Below, piece by piece: positions 1-7,490 of a DNA stretch of 64,000 nt (its first letter is position 1; each line of letters begins with the position of its first letter). Source of the DNA: Thalassobacillus cyri (GTDB taxonomy: Bacteria; Bacillota; Bacilli; Bacillales; Halobacillaceae); the NCBI RefSeq assembly GCF_900107755.1, contig NZ_FNQR01000003.1:248001-312000 (forward strand). The letters are read 5' to 3'. Position numbers and translations under genes: made by a program. A model generated the notes under the pieces. It was not told the DNA's origin. It ran no database searches and was given only the letters and a program-made list of their open reading frames with translations.

Positions 1-477
1 CGCGAAAAAGTAGAAAACTATGTCAGGATCGGTATCAATGAAGGAGCGGAGCTGGCAATCGGCGGGAAACGCCCTGAAGGTGAAGGTCTACAGCAAGGTT
101 TCTTTTTTGAACCAACCATCTTTACCAACTGTAATACTTCCATGCGCATTGTGCAGGAAGAAACGTTCGGTCCCATCTTGACAATTGAACGCTTTGAAAC
201 AGAAAAGCAGGCAATCCAATTGGCCAACGACTCCAAGTATGGACTGGCCGGGGCTATATGGACAAAGGAAATTCGAAAAGCAGAAAGAGTATCAAGTGAA
301 CTGCGAATGGGAACCGTCTGGATCAATGACTTCCACCCTTATTTCGCCCAGGCCCCATGGGGAGGGTATAAATCATCCGGAATCGGCAGAGAACTCGGAA
401 AGCTGGGACTAGAAGAATATACCGAAGTGAAACATGTTTTTGAAAATACCAATCCAAAGCCTCTTCATTGGTTCTAA
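1..477 (+). CDS. gbsA: Betaine-aldehyde dehydrogenase, C-terminal part (left edge of window)
   Basis: The reading frame is open from base 1 and gives about 158 residues of an NAD(P)-dependent aldehyde dehydrogenase; the N-terminal part, including the catalytic Cys, lies outside the window. Visible family features are the EETFGP motif, the GLAGAIWT segment, the conserved INDFHPYFAQAPWGGYK stretch and SGIGRELG, which is typical of the betaine-aldehyde dehydrogenase branch. The tail ending PKPLHWF resembles Bacillus GbsA. Family role: oxidation of betaine aldehyde to the osmoprotectant glycine betaine in the cytoplasm, usually with a choline dehydrogenase gene nearby (not visible here). The gene is followed by a hairpin terminator. 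An unspecified aldehyde dehydrogenase of the same clade is the alternative. Confidence 0.85.
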   Translation, partial: REKVENYVRIGINEGAELAIGGKRPEGEGLQQGFFFEPTIFTNCNTSMRIVQEETFGPILTIERFETEKQAIQLANDSKYGLAGAIWTKEIRKAERVSSELRMGTVWINDFHPYFAQAPWGGYKSSGIGRELGKLGLEEYTEVKHVFENTNPKPLHWF

Positions 478-512
478 TTGGTTTTATCAGAAAAAAGAAT
501 GGACGCATCCTC

Positions 513-554
513 AGCTTGTAGAGAAACCTCTTGGTTTTTCTGCAAGCTTATTTT
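513..554 (+). terminator. Rho-independent terminator after gbsA
   Basis: A 16-bp stem (513-528 with 533-548, two G-U pairs) closes a TCTT loop and is followed by a short T/A-rich tract. It sits 35 bases after the gbsA stop and separates it from metA. Confidence 0.75.
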
Positions 555-626
555 ATATAGCTTTACTATTGATCTCGTATACTTTCAAAAACTTCCGAAT
601 AGAATGATATTTATCTTGCATCTCCA

Positions 627-655
627 TTGCCCGAAGCGGGTTACGTCGCTATAAT
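627..655 (+). promoter_or_regulatory. Sigma-A promoter of metA
   Basis: TTGCCC at 627-632 and a perfect TATAAT at 650-655 are separated by 17 bases, about 37 bases before the metA start. The leader is too short for an S-box, T-box or similar methionine-pathway riboswitch. Confidence 0.65.
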
Positions 656-691
656 GAATATATTATTCTTTTTTCGAAGGAGGAACTTGGT

Positions 692-1600
692 TTGCCTATT
701 AATATCCCGAAAGACTTGCCAGCAGGAGAAATTCTTTCAGAAGAAAATATTTTTACGATGGACGAAGAACGGGCGAAAACCCAGGATATCCGTCCTTTGA
801 ATATACTAATCCTGAATCTGATGCCAGAAAAAGAGCGGACAGAAACCCAACTGCTAAGATTGCTCAGTAACTCTCCACTTCAGGTAAATGTCGAGTTTTT
901 ACATACTGCTACGTATGAATCAAAAAATGTGAGCAAGTCTCACCTTCAGCAGTTTTATAAAAGCTTCAAAGATATCAAACACCAGCGTTTTGACGGCATG
1001 ATTGTGACCGGTGCGCCGATTGAGCAACTGCCATTCGAAGAGGTGGTGTACTGGGAAGAACTTACGGAGATTATGGAATGGACGAAAGACCACGTCACTT
1101 CCGTCATGCATATTTGCTGGGGTGCCCAAGCGGCGCTTTATCACCATTACGACATTGGTAAATATGATTTGCCAAAGAAATTGACAGGCGTCTTCAAGCA
1201 CCGCTTGCTGCAGGACAATATTAAGCTTGCCCGAGGGAGTGATGATGAATTTGTGGTTCCTCATTCCCGTTATACCAGTGTTTCCGAGGAAGAAATCCTG
1301 GCACACGATGACCTGATCCTTTTATCTTCTTCCGAGGAAGCCGGTCCGTGTACCATTCTTTCTAAGGATCAGAAACACGTGATGATCACCGGCCACATCG
1401 AGTATGACGCCGAAACACTGGCAGACGAATACCACAGGGATACAAATAGAGGACTCGAGCCTCATGTACCAGTTGATTATTTCCCCGACAATGACCCGGA
1501 GCAGAAGCCATTGAACCGTTGGCGTTCCCATGCTTATTTGATGTTCTATAACTGGCTGAATTACTATGTATATCAGGAGACGCCATTCACCTGGAAATAA
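692..1600 (+). CDS. metA: Homoserine O-acetyltransferase (MetA family)
   Basis: This 302-residue protein is a full-length MetA-family acyltransferase, which activates homoserine in methionine biosynthesis in the cytoplasm. The catalytic triad is visible: Cys142 in HICWGAQ, His235 and Glu237 in GHIEYD. Residue 111 is Glu (in GAPIEQL). In published work on the Bacillus cereus enzyme Glu at this position goes with acetyl-CoA rather than succinyl-CoA use, so acetyltransferase is the better call than the succinyltransferase named for E. coli MetA. The start is TTG with a strong GAAGGAGGA site at 676-684. The gene appears monocistronic, with a sigma-A promoter just upstream. Confidence 0.93.
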   Translation: MPINIPKDLPAGEILSEENIFTMDEERAKTQDIRPLNILILNLMPEKERTETQLLRLLSNSPLQVNVEFLHTATYESKNVSKSHLQQFYKSFKDIKHQRFDGMIVTGAPIEQLPFEEVVYWEELTEIMEWTKDHVTSVMHICWGAQAALYHHYDIGKYDLPKKLTGVFKHRLLQDNIKLARGSDDEFVVPHSRYTSVSEEEILAHDDLILLSSSEEAGPCTILSKDQKHVMITGHIEYDAETLADEYHRDTNRGLEPHVPVDYFPDNDPEQKPLNRWRSHAYLMFYNWLNYYVYQETPFTWK

Positions 1601-1692
1601 AAGATAAAATTTTCAAAAAATAGGTGGACGGCGCAGCAGAAATATATTATTATAAATATACAGATTTGAGTTTCCTAAAAACCGAATAAAAC

Positions 1693-1852
1693 TCCAAAGG
1701 GGAGTAGCTGACAGTTATGTCGCCAATACGTGATCCATGATCACCGGCTTAACTGGCAACATTACGTTGTTTGCGAGACCTTTGCCAAAATGGTAAAGGT
1801 ATATCAATGAACTTCACAAAACCTTTACCACATTGCTGGTAAAGGTTTTTTT
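1693..1852 (+). ncRNA. yybP-ykoY manganese riboswitch with expression platform
   Basis: The stretch 1695-1786 carries the hallmarks of the yybP-ykoY aptamer: CCAAAGGGGAGTAG at the 5' side, a variable hairpin, CACCGGCTTAACTGGC in the middle, and GCGAGACCTTTGCC closing the basal stem. Family knowledge: this RNA binds Mn2+ and turns on manganese-export or metalation proteins, most often TerC or MntP family. Here the next genes are a Spo0M-like gene and a TerC-family gene, as expected. After the aptamer, TGGTAAAGGT at 1791-1800 can pair either with the aptamer 3' side (1778-1787) or with the first arm of the terminator (ACCTTTACCA, 1821-1830). This gives a simple terminator/antiterminator switch: Mn2+ present, read-through. 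Confidence 0.93.
1820..1852 (+). terminator. Conditional terminator of the yybP-ykoY riboswitch
   Basis: AACCTTTACCA and TGGTAAAGGTT pair around a short loop and are followed by seven Ts. It lies about 115 bases before the Spo0M-like start and is the expression platform of the riboswitch. Confidence 0.88.
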
Positions 1853-1967
1853 ATGCCTATAAGGAGGAGAACAGCATCTAATCATTTATGTCTATCATCT
1901 CAGAAACACGGGTAACGAAAGTAAAACGCCACTTATATCAACCTTAACTCAAGGAGGTAACTTGCAA

Positions 1968-2354
1968 ATGATTACGAAAGTGTTAAGTAAGCTGAAGGTC
2001 GGTTCACCTAAAGTGGATTTGGTCTTAAATACAAAAGAGCTCACCCCCGGCAGCAATATCTCCGGTTCCTTTCACTTATATGGCGGCTGGGTAAGACAAA
2101 GGGTAAACCGACTGGAATGCGATTTAGTGAAAGAACAGGCTGGCAAAAAACCAGAATTCATCGAGCCAGTAACCACGGTTTTAATGTCAAAAACAATCGA
2201 AGCAAACGATAAAACGGAAATTCCGTTCCACTATCAGTTACCGGAAGAACTGCCTCCTACTACAGAAGGCATAACCTACCGCTTACAGACAAAGATTGTC
2301 TTTAAAGACGATGTCAAAAGCTTTGATCATGATGAAATCGTCGTTACGAATTAA
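1968..2354 (+). CDS. Spo0M-like (SpoOM/arrestin-fold) protein, short form
   Basis: The protein has about 128 residues and matches the N-terminal arrestin-like beta-sandwich of the Spo0M family (LNTKELTPGSNISGSFHLYGG, then DKTEIPFHYQLPEELPPTTEGI and an RLQTKIVF strand). Spo0M of B. subtilis is about twice as long, so this is a one-domain form lacking the C-terminal half. The AAGGAGGT site at 1951-1958 fits the ATG at 1968 (9-base spacing) better than the TTG at 1962. It is the first gene after the Mn2+ riboswitch and is followed by the TerC gene after 29 bases, so the two should be co-transcribed. Spo0M affects sporulation and cell-surface traits in Bacillus. Its role beside a metal exporter is unknown. 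Confidence 0.78.
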   Translation: MITKVLSKLKVGSPKVDLVLNTKELTPGSNISGSFHLYGGWVRQRVNRLECDLVKEQAGKKPEFIEPVTTVLMSKTIEANDKTEIPFHYQLPEELPPTTEGITYRLQTKIVFKDDVKSFDHDEIVVTN

Positions 2355-2383
2355 AAAATAACTATTTTGAAGGAGAAAATGAA

Positions 2384-3169
2384 TTGGACATTTCTTTATT
2401 GATGGAATATGGATGGGTATTACTGATTCTCATTGGTCTAGAAGGGATATTGGCAGCAGATAACGCGCTCGTTATCGCTACAATGGTCAAACACCTTCCG
2501 GAAGAAAAAAGAAAGAAAGCATTATTTTACGGATTAGCAGGGGCATTTGTATTCCGCTTCGGATCTTTGTTCATCATTTCTTACCTCGTGCACATTTGGC
2601 AGGTTCAGGCGATCGGGGCCCTCTACTTGTTTGGCATCGCTGTCTATCACCTGTTGAAAAAGCATGTCCTAAAACCGAAGCAGAAAGCAGTAAAGGAAAC
2701 AAAAAAGGGCTCAGGATTCTGGGCAACCGTTATCAAAGTAGAATTAGCAGACATCGCATTTGCTGTAGATTCTATTCTTGCCGCAGTCGCCTTAGCCGTT
2801 ACATTGCCAATGACCAGCTTGCCTGAAATCGGAGGGATGGATGGCGGTCACTTCGCTGTTATCCTTGTCGGAGGCATCATCGGCCTTGTGATCATGCGAT
2901 TTGCAGCCAGCTACTTTGTCGGTTTGCTCGACCGCAGACCAGGCCTCGAAACTGCTGCCTATCTGATTGTCGCCTGGGTCGGTGTCAAGCTCGCCGTCTA
3001 TACCCTGGCGCACCCGGAGCTCGCCATCCTGGCTGAAGGCTTTGCGAAAAGTGCCGGCTGGAAAATAGTCTTCTGGTCTGTTCTTCTTTCTATAGGTGTT
3101 GGTGGCTGGTTTTTATCAAAAGAGAAGCCACAGCAAGTTGTAGATAGAAAGCCTGTTGTACAAAATTAA
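2384..3169 (+). CDS. TerC-family integral membrane protein (YkoY/MeeY type)
   Basis: This 261-residue protein has about seven membrane segments and the TerC family's acidic membrane motifs: EGILAADNALVIA near residues 20-32 and ELADIAFAVDSILA near 122-135. TerC proteins of B. subtilis (YceF, YkoY) export Mn2+ and help load it onto secreted enzymes at the membrane. The start is TTG at 2384 with AAGGAG at 2369-2374; the ATG at 2380 is out of frame. The gene is second in an operon under the yybP-ykoY riboswitch, which strongly supports a manganese role rather than tellurite resistance. A bidirectional terminator follows. Confidence 0.92.
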   Translation: MDISLLMEYGWVLLILIGLEGILAADNALVIATMVKHLPEEKRKKALFYGLAGAFVFRFGSLFIISYLVHIWQVQAIGALYLFGIAVYHLLKKHVLKPKQKAVKETKKGSGFWATVIKVELADIAFAVDSILAAVALAVTLPMTSLPEIGGMDGGHFAVILVGGIIGLVIMRFAASYFVGLLDRRPGLETAAYLIVAWVGVKLAVYTLAHPELAILAEGFAKSAGWKIVFWSVLLSIGVGGWFLSKEKPQQVVDRKPVVQN

Positions 3170-3175
3170 TAATAA

Positions 3176-3205
3176 AAAAAGCTGCTGGAACTTCAGCAGC
3201 TTTCT
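3176..3205. terminator. Bidirectional terminator between converging genes
   Basis: AAAGCTGCTG and CAGCAGCTTT form a 10-bp stem with A-rich and T-rich flanks on both sides. It serves the terC gene (+) and the Nmad3 gene (-), which end 40 bases apart. Confidence 0.8.
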
Positions 3206-3211
3206 TCTATA

Positions 3212-4144
3212 CTAAAATGTATCCCCATTTAAAAATAGCGAGCGTAACCACTGTGAAGATTTATCCTTTAGATTAGAAACATACTCCTGGCCACGCCCAG
3301 TAGATTGTACAAAACAAAACTCTTCATTGTCTGGGCATAAAAGCCAACGTTCCTCTAGCTTCTTATCAACATTCAAGTAAGTCGGACGATAGTCATCCTC
3401 ATTAAAGAAGGATGGAACTTTCCATATACTTGGCTTATTTTTATGTAGCTCAGATGAGAGCAACAATTCATTTGTTAATTTGGGAAAGTAGCCACATCCT
3501 GGAATATCCATATTATCGAACAATTTATCAGCAGCTAAGTAAAGCGTATTATTTTCCCGTCTCAAAAAATCTTCATCAGAACCATGAGGATGCTCTTCTC
3601 TAACCAAGGCCGGTAACTCATCCTTGTTGCTTTTATCAATGACTTTCCCAACCTTTAACCATCCATATATATAATAGGCCCCTTCCGTCCAGGCACCTCT
3701 TGGATCCAGAGGGTGTACACGGTTCTTCATCGGTTTAAATCTACTGAAGAATAAAAAAATACTTCCTTCTTTCACTTGATGATTCCTAAGATGTCCAGCC
3801 GCAGATTCAGATTGACCAAACGCCCCAAAAGCTGGTCCGTTAGTCAACCATGGACTCTTTCCTAATACAGGATCGTAATGGGCAATAGCATCATTAATGA
3901 TTTTAAGGGTTTTACGGCTATATCCCATTAATGGGTCTTCGATAAGTTCTCTTAAGTTTTTTGCATCCATTCCTTCAAGATAATTATCTTCAAGTAAAAG
4001 CTCATTATATTTAAATCCTCTACTTTTTTCTTTATCTTCCGGTATAGGTAAAACGATATAGTTGCCAGTCTTAGGATCATAAGGTGAGTATCCATATCCA
4101 GAAGAAGAGTCAAAACCTTTTCTACTAAGAATTAACTTATCCAT
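3212..4144 (-). CDS. Nmad3-like protein (nucleotide-modification-associated domain 3)
   Basis: A 310-residue soluble protein. The N-terminus LILSRKGFDSSSGYGYSPYDP, the VLPIPE stretch, the HYDPVLG segment, FGQSESAAGHL, and GSIFLFFSRF followed by YIYGWLKVG fit the pattern of the Nmad3 domain, which I know as a computationally defined family linked to nucleotide or base modification systems. No enzyme activity is established for the family. It has a good AAGGAGG site just before ATG. The neighbour 54 bases upstream in the same direction is a MazG-like pyrophosphohydrolase, which fits a nucleotide-processing theme. No methylase, restriction enzyme, or phage gene is next to it. Family assignment is from memory of the motif pattern. 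Confidence 0.7.
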   Translation of the reverse strand: MDKLILSRKGFDSSSGYGYSPYDPKTGNYIVLPIPEDKEKSRGFKYNELLLEDNYLEGMDAKNLRELIEDPLMGYSRKTLKIINDAIAHYDPVLGKSPWLTNGPAFGAFGQSESAAGHLRNHQVKEGSIFLFFSRFKPMKNRVHPLDPRGAWTEGAYYIYGWLKVGKVIDKSNKDELPALVREEHPHGSDEDFLRRENNTLYLAADKLFDNMDIPGCGYFPKLTNELLLSSELHKNKPSIWKVPSFFNEDDYRPTYLNVDKKLEERWLLCPDNEEFCFVQSTGRGQEYVSNLKDKSSQWLRSLFLNGDTF

Positions 4145-4198
4145 TTCAGCCCTCCTTTGGTTTACCCTTTATGGCTCTATTTCTTCATTTAAATTGAA

Positions 4199-4522
4199 TT
4201 AATCTTCAACCTCTATTAATAGTATTCTATCCTGGAAAGATCCACATTCCTTTTCTTTTTTCTCTCTTACATTTTCAACTTCCCCTATATCACTTTTATG
4301 CATAGCCGCTATATTTTTTATTACCTCAAGAATATCAGCCAATTCCTCAATTGCCTCACTATCCTTTTCGGCTTGTAGATATTCTTCTGTTTCCTCTACT
4401 AATTTAGACTTTAAGGCTTGCCGATAGTCCTTTTCATTCAGCGTCCTAGCATTATACTGTTTACCGTTACTTTCAATGATAAGCGGTATTTTATCTCTGA
4501 CTAATTTATTATATAAAGGCAT
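4199..4522 (-). CDS. MazG-like / phosphoribosyl-ATP pyrophosphohydrolase-like protein
   Basis: A 107-residue all-helical protein of the predicted house-cleaning NTP pyrophosphohydrolase type. MPLYNKLVRDKIPLII is the classic N-terminus of this group. The metal-binding acidic motif is visible as KLVEETEEYL followed by EAIEELADILEVI (ExxE followed by ExxD spacing). Family role: hydrolysis of non-canonical NTPs to NMP and pyrophosphate. RBS AAAGGAG lies 8 bases before ATG. It is probably co-transcribed with the Nmad3-like gene downstream (54-base gap). A decayed relative sits at 43498-43777. Confidence 0.85.
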   Translation of the reverse strand: MPLYNKLVRDKIPLIIESNGKQYNARTLNEKDYRQALKSKLVEETEEYLQAEKDSEAIEELADILEVIKNIAAMHKSDIGEVENVREKKEKECGSFQDRILLIEVED

Positions 4523-4546
4523 TATTATCTCCTTTAATTTTATATT

Positions 4547-4948
4547 CTAGTAAACATATATTCCCAATATAATCAAGATGATTCCTACTATCGTTGTCCC
4601 CGCATTTATTTTTCTAATGAGCTGGCGATCTTCCACCAAGGCTTTTTTGACGAAGCCTCTGAATTGTTTGTAATTGAAAACTAGCTGACTTACTTTTACC
4701 AGCGTAAGTGTCACAAGTATGGTCAGTAATAACGAATATGGGACAGCGGTAGTCAGCTCCTTGTACCACGTAAAAAAAACTATTCCCAAAGAGATGGCAG
4801 CTAGGGCCCATACCCACCTTGGCTTTTTTTCTTTGTAAACTTGATTCAATTCAAATTCATTCCATGATTTCGGTATGAGATGAATGAGTGAACGAATTCC
4901 GATCATTAATACACCCCAAACAATACTGAAGATGGCAAAAAAATTCAC
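4547..4948 (-). CDS. Small integral membrane protein, function unknown
   Basis: The 133-residue product has about four hydrophobic segments (residues 3-23, 45-62, 69-88 and 113-132) separated by basic loops such as KEKKPR and the segment around KKALVEDRQLIRK. I do not recognise the family. It lies 24 bases upstream of the MazG-like gene on the same strand, so it could be the first gene of the short minus-strand group. No catalytic residues stand out. Confidence 0.6.
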   Translation of the reverse strand: MNFFAIFSIVWGVLMIGIRSLIHLIPKSWNEFELNQVYKEKKPRWVWALAAISLGIVFFTWYKELTTAVPYSLLLTILVTLTLVKVSQLVFNYKQFRGFVKKALVEDRQLIRKINAGTTIVGIILIILGIYVY

Positions 4949-5042
4949 GGCTATCCCCCACTTTCACGATAAGTATTCTTCACCTCCATTATCTCCTATC
5001 AAAGGCCATTTCACGAAAATAATTTTTTCGTTTTTTTGAACA

Positions 5043-5471
5043 TTATCGTTTAATTATACTTTTTTCAACTTTCTCTGTTACCTTAACCATATTCTTCGTC
5101 ATAAAGCTCGCTTGTTCCCCAAACCGAATATATTTATAGCCGTCTACTTCTGGTGTTTCCTTTTTGGTATAACGATGGATGAAATAGGAGGAACAGCTCA
5201 TCTCATCAGTACCTGGGAGTTCTTCCACCTTCCATAAGAATAGATGAAGATTCTTCTTGGGGTTATAATCGAACACTCCTAGATCGACCAATTGATCTTC
5301 CGGAACAACCAGATTGGTCTCTTCTTTCGCTTCCCGAATACATGTCTCTTTTGGGGTTTCGTCTCGTCCTACCTCTCCTTTAGGCAAATCATAGAACCAA
5401 TTTCCGGTTGAATGACAGCCGAGGAACTTTTCTCCGTCTGTCAAAATAAGCCCTGCAGATAGCTTCTTCAT
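5043..5471 (-). CDS. Nudix hydrolase
   Basis: A 142-residue single-domain Nudix protein. The Nudix box runs from GEVGRDE to REAKEETNLV: Gly, five residues, Glu, seven residues, then REAKEE, with the usual Gly near the end replaced by Asn. These enzymes hydrolyse a nucleoside diphosphate linked to another moiety. The substrate cannot be read from the sequence. The gene stands alone, with about 90 bases to the next gene on the same strand. Alternative: dinucleoside polyphosphate hydrolase. Confidence 0.85.
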   Translation of the reverse strand: MKKLSAGLILTDGEKFLGCHSTGNWFYDLPKGEVGRDETPKETCIREAKEETNLVVPEDQLVDLGVFDYNPKKNLHLFLWKVEELPGTDEMSCSSYFIHRYTKKETPEVDGYKYIRFGEQASFMTKNMVKVTEKVEKSIIKR

Positions 5472-5588
5472 TATAATTACCTGCTTGTTTGAATTGTTAT
5501 GTCTTTATTTTACACCTTCCTCTAGAAGCTTCCTAATGGCTTACTAATACTTAGCTAATAAGACTTACCCATCTTTTCGATTAGAGTT

Positions 5589-5626
5589 TAAAAAGGCTTT
5601 CCAAGCTGAAACAGCCTGAAAAGCCT
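5589..5626 (-). terminator. Terminator of ald and the upstream catabolic operon
   Basis: On the minus strand GGCTTTTCAGGCTG and CAGCTTGGAAAGCC form an interrupted stem followed by five Ts. It lies directly after the ald stop codon. Confidence 0.75.
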
Positions 5627-5638
5627 ATACTTTCCGTT

Positions 5639-6781
5639 TTATTTCGAAACTGCCATCATTTCCTTCTCTGCTAGAAGGTCTTCTAAAGCACGATACTCCA
5701 GTCTATGAGCATCAGCCACCGCTTCGTATGTAACTATACCGTCAAGTATGTTAATCCCCTTTGCAACTGCAGGATTTTCATGACTCGCTTTGACAAATCC
5801 TTTCTTAGCAATTTCGAGCGCATAAGGAACAGTGACATTCGTCAAGCCGATTGTCGAAGTTTTCGGTACGGCTCCAGGCATATTGGCAACTGCATAATGG
5901 AGGATACCATGCTTTTCATAGGTGGGATTGTCATGAGTCGTAATGCGGTCACCAGTTTCGAAAATACCGCCTTGATCAATAGCCACGTCTACGATTACGA
6001 CTCCTTTTTTCATAGTTTTCACCATATCTACTGTAACTAATTTCGGCGCTTTAGCTCCCGGGATTAACACGGTACCGATGACCAGGTCAGCTTCGGCTAC
6101 CGATTCAGCAATATTCAACGGATTCGACATCAATGTGTTGATATCCTTACCAAATATATCATCCAGTTCACGCAGCCGCTCAGGGTCCAGGTCAAGAATC
6201 GTAACATCCGCTCCTAGTCCTACCGCGAGTTTCGCTACATTCGTACCGACTACTCCTCCACCAATAATAGCCACCTTACTGCGCTTGACACCAGGTATAC
6301 CACTCAACAGGACCCCCTGCCCACCCTTCGGTTTTTCAAGGAACTGGGCTCCGACTTGAGCAGCCATTCTACCTGCAACTTCACTCATCGGAGTCAAAAG
6401 AGGAAGGGAACCATTTTCTTTCTGAACCGTTTCATATGCGATAGCCGTCACTTTCTTATCTACCAGCGCTTTCGTCAATTCTGGTTCAGCAGCCAAATGC
6501 AGGTAAGTGAAAAGGAGTAATTCTTCGCGGAAGTAGTTATATTCCTCTTGCTGTGGCTCTTTTACTTTCATCACCATATCCGTCATCCATGCTTCCTCTG
6601 CTGTAGGGACGATGTTGGCTCCCGCCTGCACATATGCTTCATCCGGAAAACCGGAACCAAAGCCCGCTCCTGCTTCCACATAAACTTCATGTCCGTCAGT
6701 AACCAGGTGCAGGACACCGGAAGGAGCCAGCGCTACACGGTTTTCATTATTTTTGATTTCGGTTGGAATACCAATACGCAT
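5639..6781 (-). CDS. ald: Alanine dehydrogenase
   Basis: The 380-residue protein is a full-length Ald: [20 protein letters not shown] at the N-terminus, the pyruvate-binding residues Arg15, Lys74 and His95, and a Rossmann dinucleotide site [12 protein letters not shown] near residue 170. It catalyses L-alanine + NAD+ to pyruvate, ammonia and NADH in the cytoplasm. In this place it is the last gene of the run led by an omega-aminotransferase. If that enzyme uses pyruvate as amino acceptor, Ald would turn the alanine formed back into pyruvate and ammonia, closing the cycle (inference). The gap to the GNAT gene is 27 bases and a terminator follows. Confidence 0.95.
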   Translation of the reverse strand: MRIGIPTEIKNNENRVALAPSGVLHLVTDGHEVYVEAGAGFGSGFPDEAYVQAGANIVPTAEEAWMTDMVMKVKEPQQEEYNYFREELLLFTYLHLAAEPELTKALVDKKVTAIAYETVQKENGSLPLLTPMSEVAGRMAAQVGAQFLEKPKGGQGVLLSGIPGVKRSKVAIIGGGVVGTNVAKLAVGLGADVTILDLDPERLRELDDIFGKDINTLMSNPLNIAESVAEADLVIGTVLIPGAKAPKLVTVDMVKTMKKGVVIVDVAIDQGGIFETGDRITTHDNPTYEKHGILHYAVANMPGAVPKTSTIGLTNVTVPYALEIAKKGFVKASHENPAVAKGINILDGIVTYEAVADAHRLEYRALEDLLAEKEMMAVSK

Positions 6782-6808
6782 ATTATTCCCTCCTAACTTG
6801 TTACTAAA

Positions 6809-7459
6809 TTATTCCCGGCGGTAATCTTCGTTGAACCATTCCATTGATGTTGCATAACCAAGTGAAGCATCGTCATCGGGGAGGTAGTTCGGAATAACCC
6901 CTCTTAATACAAAACCATTGTTTGCCTGGAAGGTAAGTACCGGATCATACAGCTCCTTGTTGACCACTTTTTCTGCATATTCCTCAGCAGACATTTCATC
7001 CGCATGTTTGTAATAATAAGGAATTCTTCCTCCAATGATGATGCTTTTCAAACCTAAATTTTTGCATACTTTTTTTCTGGCGTCATATAAGCGCCGACCT
7101 AATTTCAATTTCCTATAATCAGGATGGACACTGACTTCCACTCCATAGAGATTGACCCCTTCTGGATTATGATTTCGGATATATCCCTTATCTGAAATAG
7201 CTTCATAGTCATGCTTATCCTTATAGTCATCAAAGTTGACGATCAAACTGGAACAAGATCCTACGATTTTTCCTTCGTATTCGACACAAAGCTGTCCTTC
7301 CGGAAAAATTTCCGCCTGGCTTGCGAAGTGATCACGCTTAAAAGAAATATCCGGACCGAAGCTGTTATCCGATAAAGCTGCCACTTCTTCAATGTCATCT
7401 GGTGTAATTTTTCGTATGACAATTCCTTTTTCTAATCCAGGGAAATCAACGTTCGTCAT
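6809..7459 (-). CDS. GNAT-family N-acetyltransferase
   Basis: A 216-residue protein of the GNAT fold. Motif A is visible as VEVSVHPDYRKLKLGRRLYDARK (acetyl-CoA pyrophosphate loop R-x-x-x-L-G-R-R), preceded by the strand GKIVGSCSSLIV. Family knowledge: acetyl transfer from acetyl-CoA to an amine. It is related to the acetyltransferase half seen in some nitrilase-GNAT fusions of bacilli. Here it lies between ald and the semialdehyde dehydrogenase, 27 and 31 bases from each, so it is very likely part of the sigma-54 operon. Its acceptor could be the amine substrate of the pathway, but this is inference. Confidence 0.8.
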   Translation of the reverse strand: MTNVDFPGLEKGIVIRKITPDDIEEVAALSDNSFGPDISFKRDHFASQAEIFPEGQLCVEYEGKIVGSCSSLIVNFDDYKDKHDYEAISDKGYIRNHNPEGVNLYGVEVSVHPDYRKLKLGRRLYDARKKVCKNLGLKSIIIGGRIPYYYKHADEMSAEEYAEKVVNKELYDPVLTFQANNGFVLRGVIPNYLPDDDASLGYATSMEWFNEDYRRE

Positions 7460-7490
7460 ACACTAACCCTTCTCCCTTCCACAATTCTTA

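Noticed and set aside
560-691. S-box or T-box upstream of metA
   Set aside because: The leader after the -10 element is only about 36 bases, and no conserved riboswitch core was seen.
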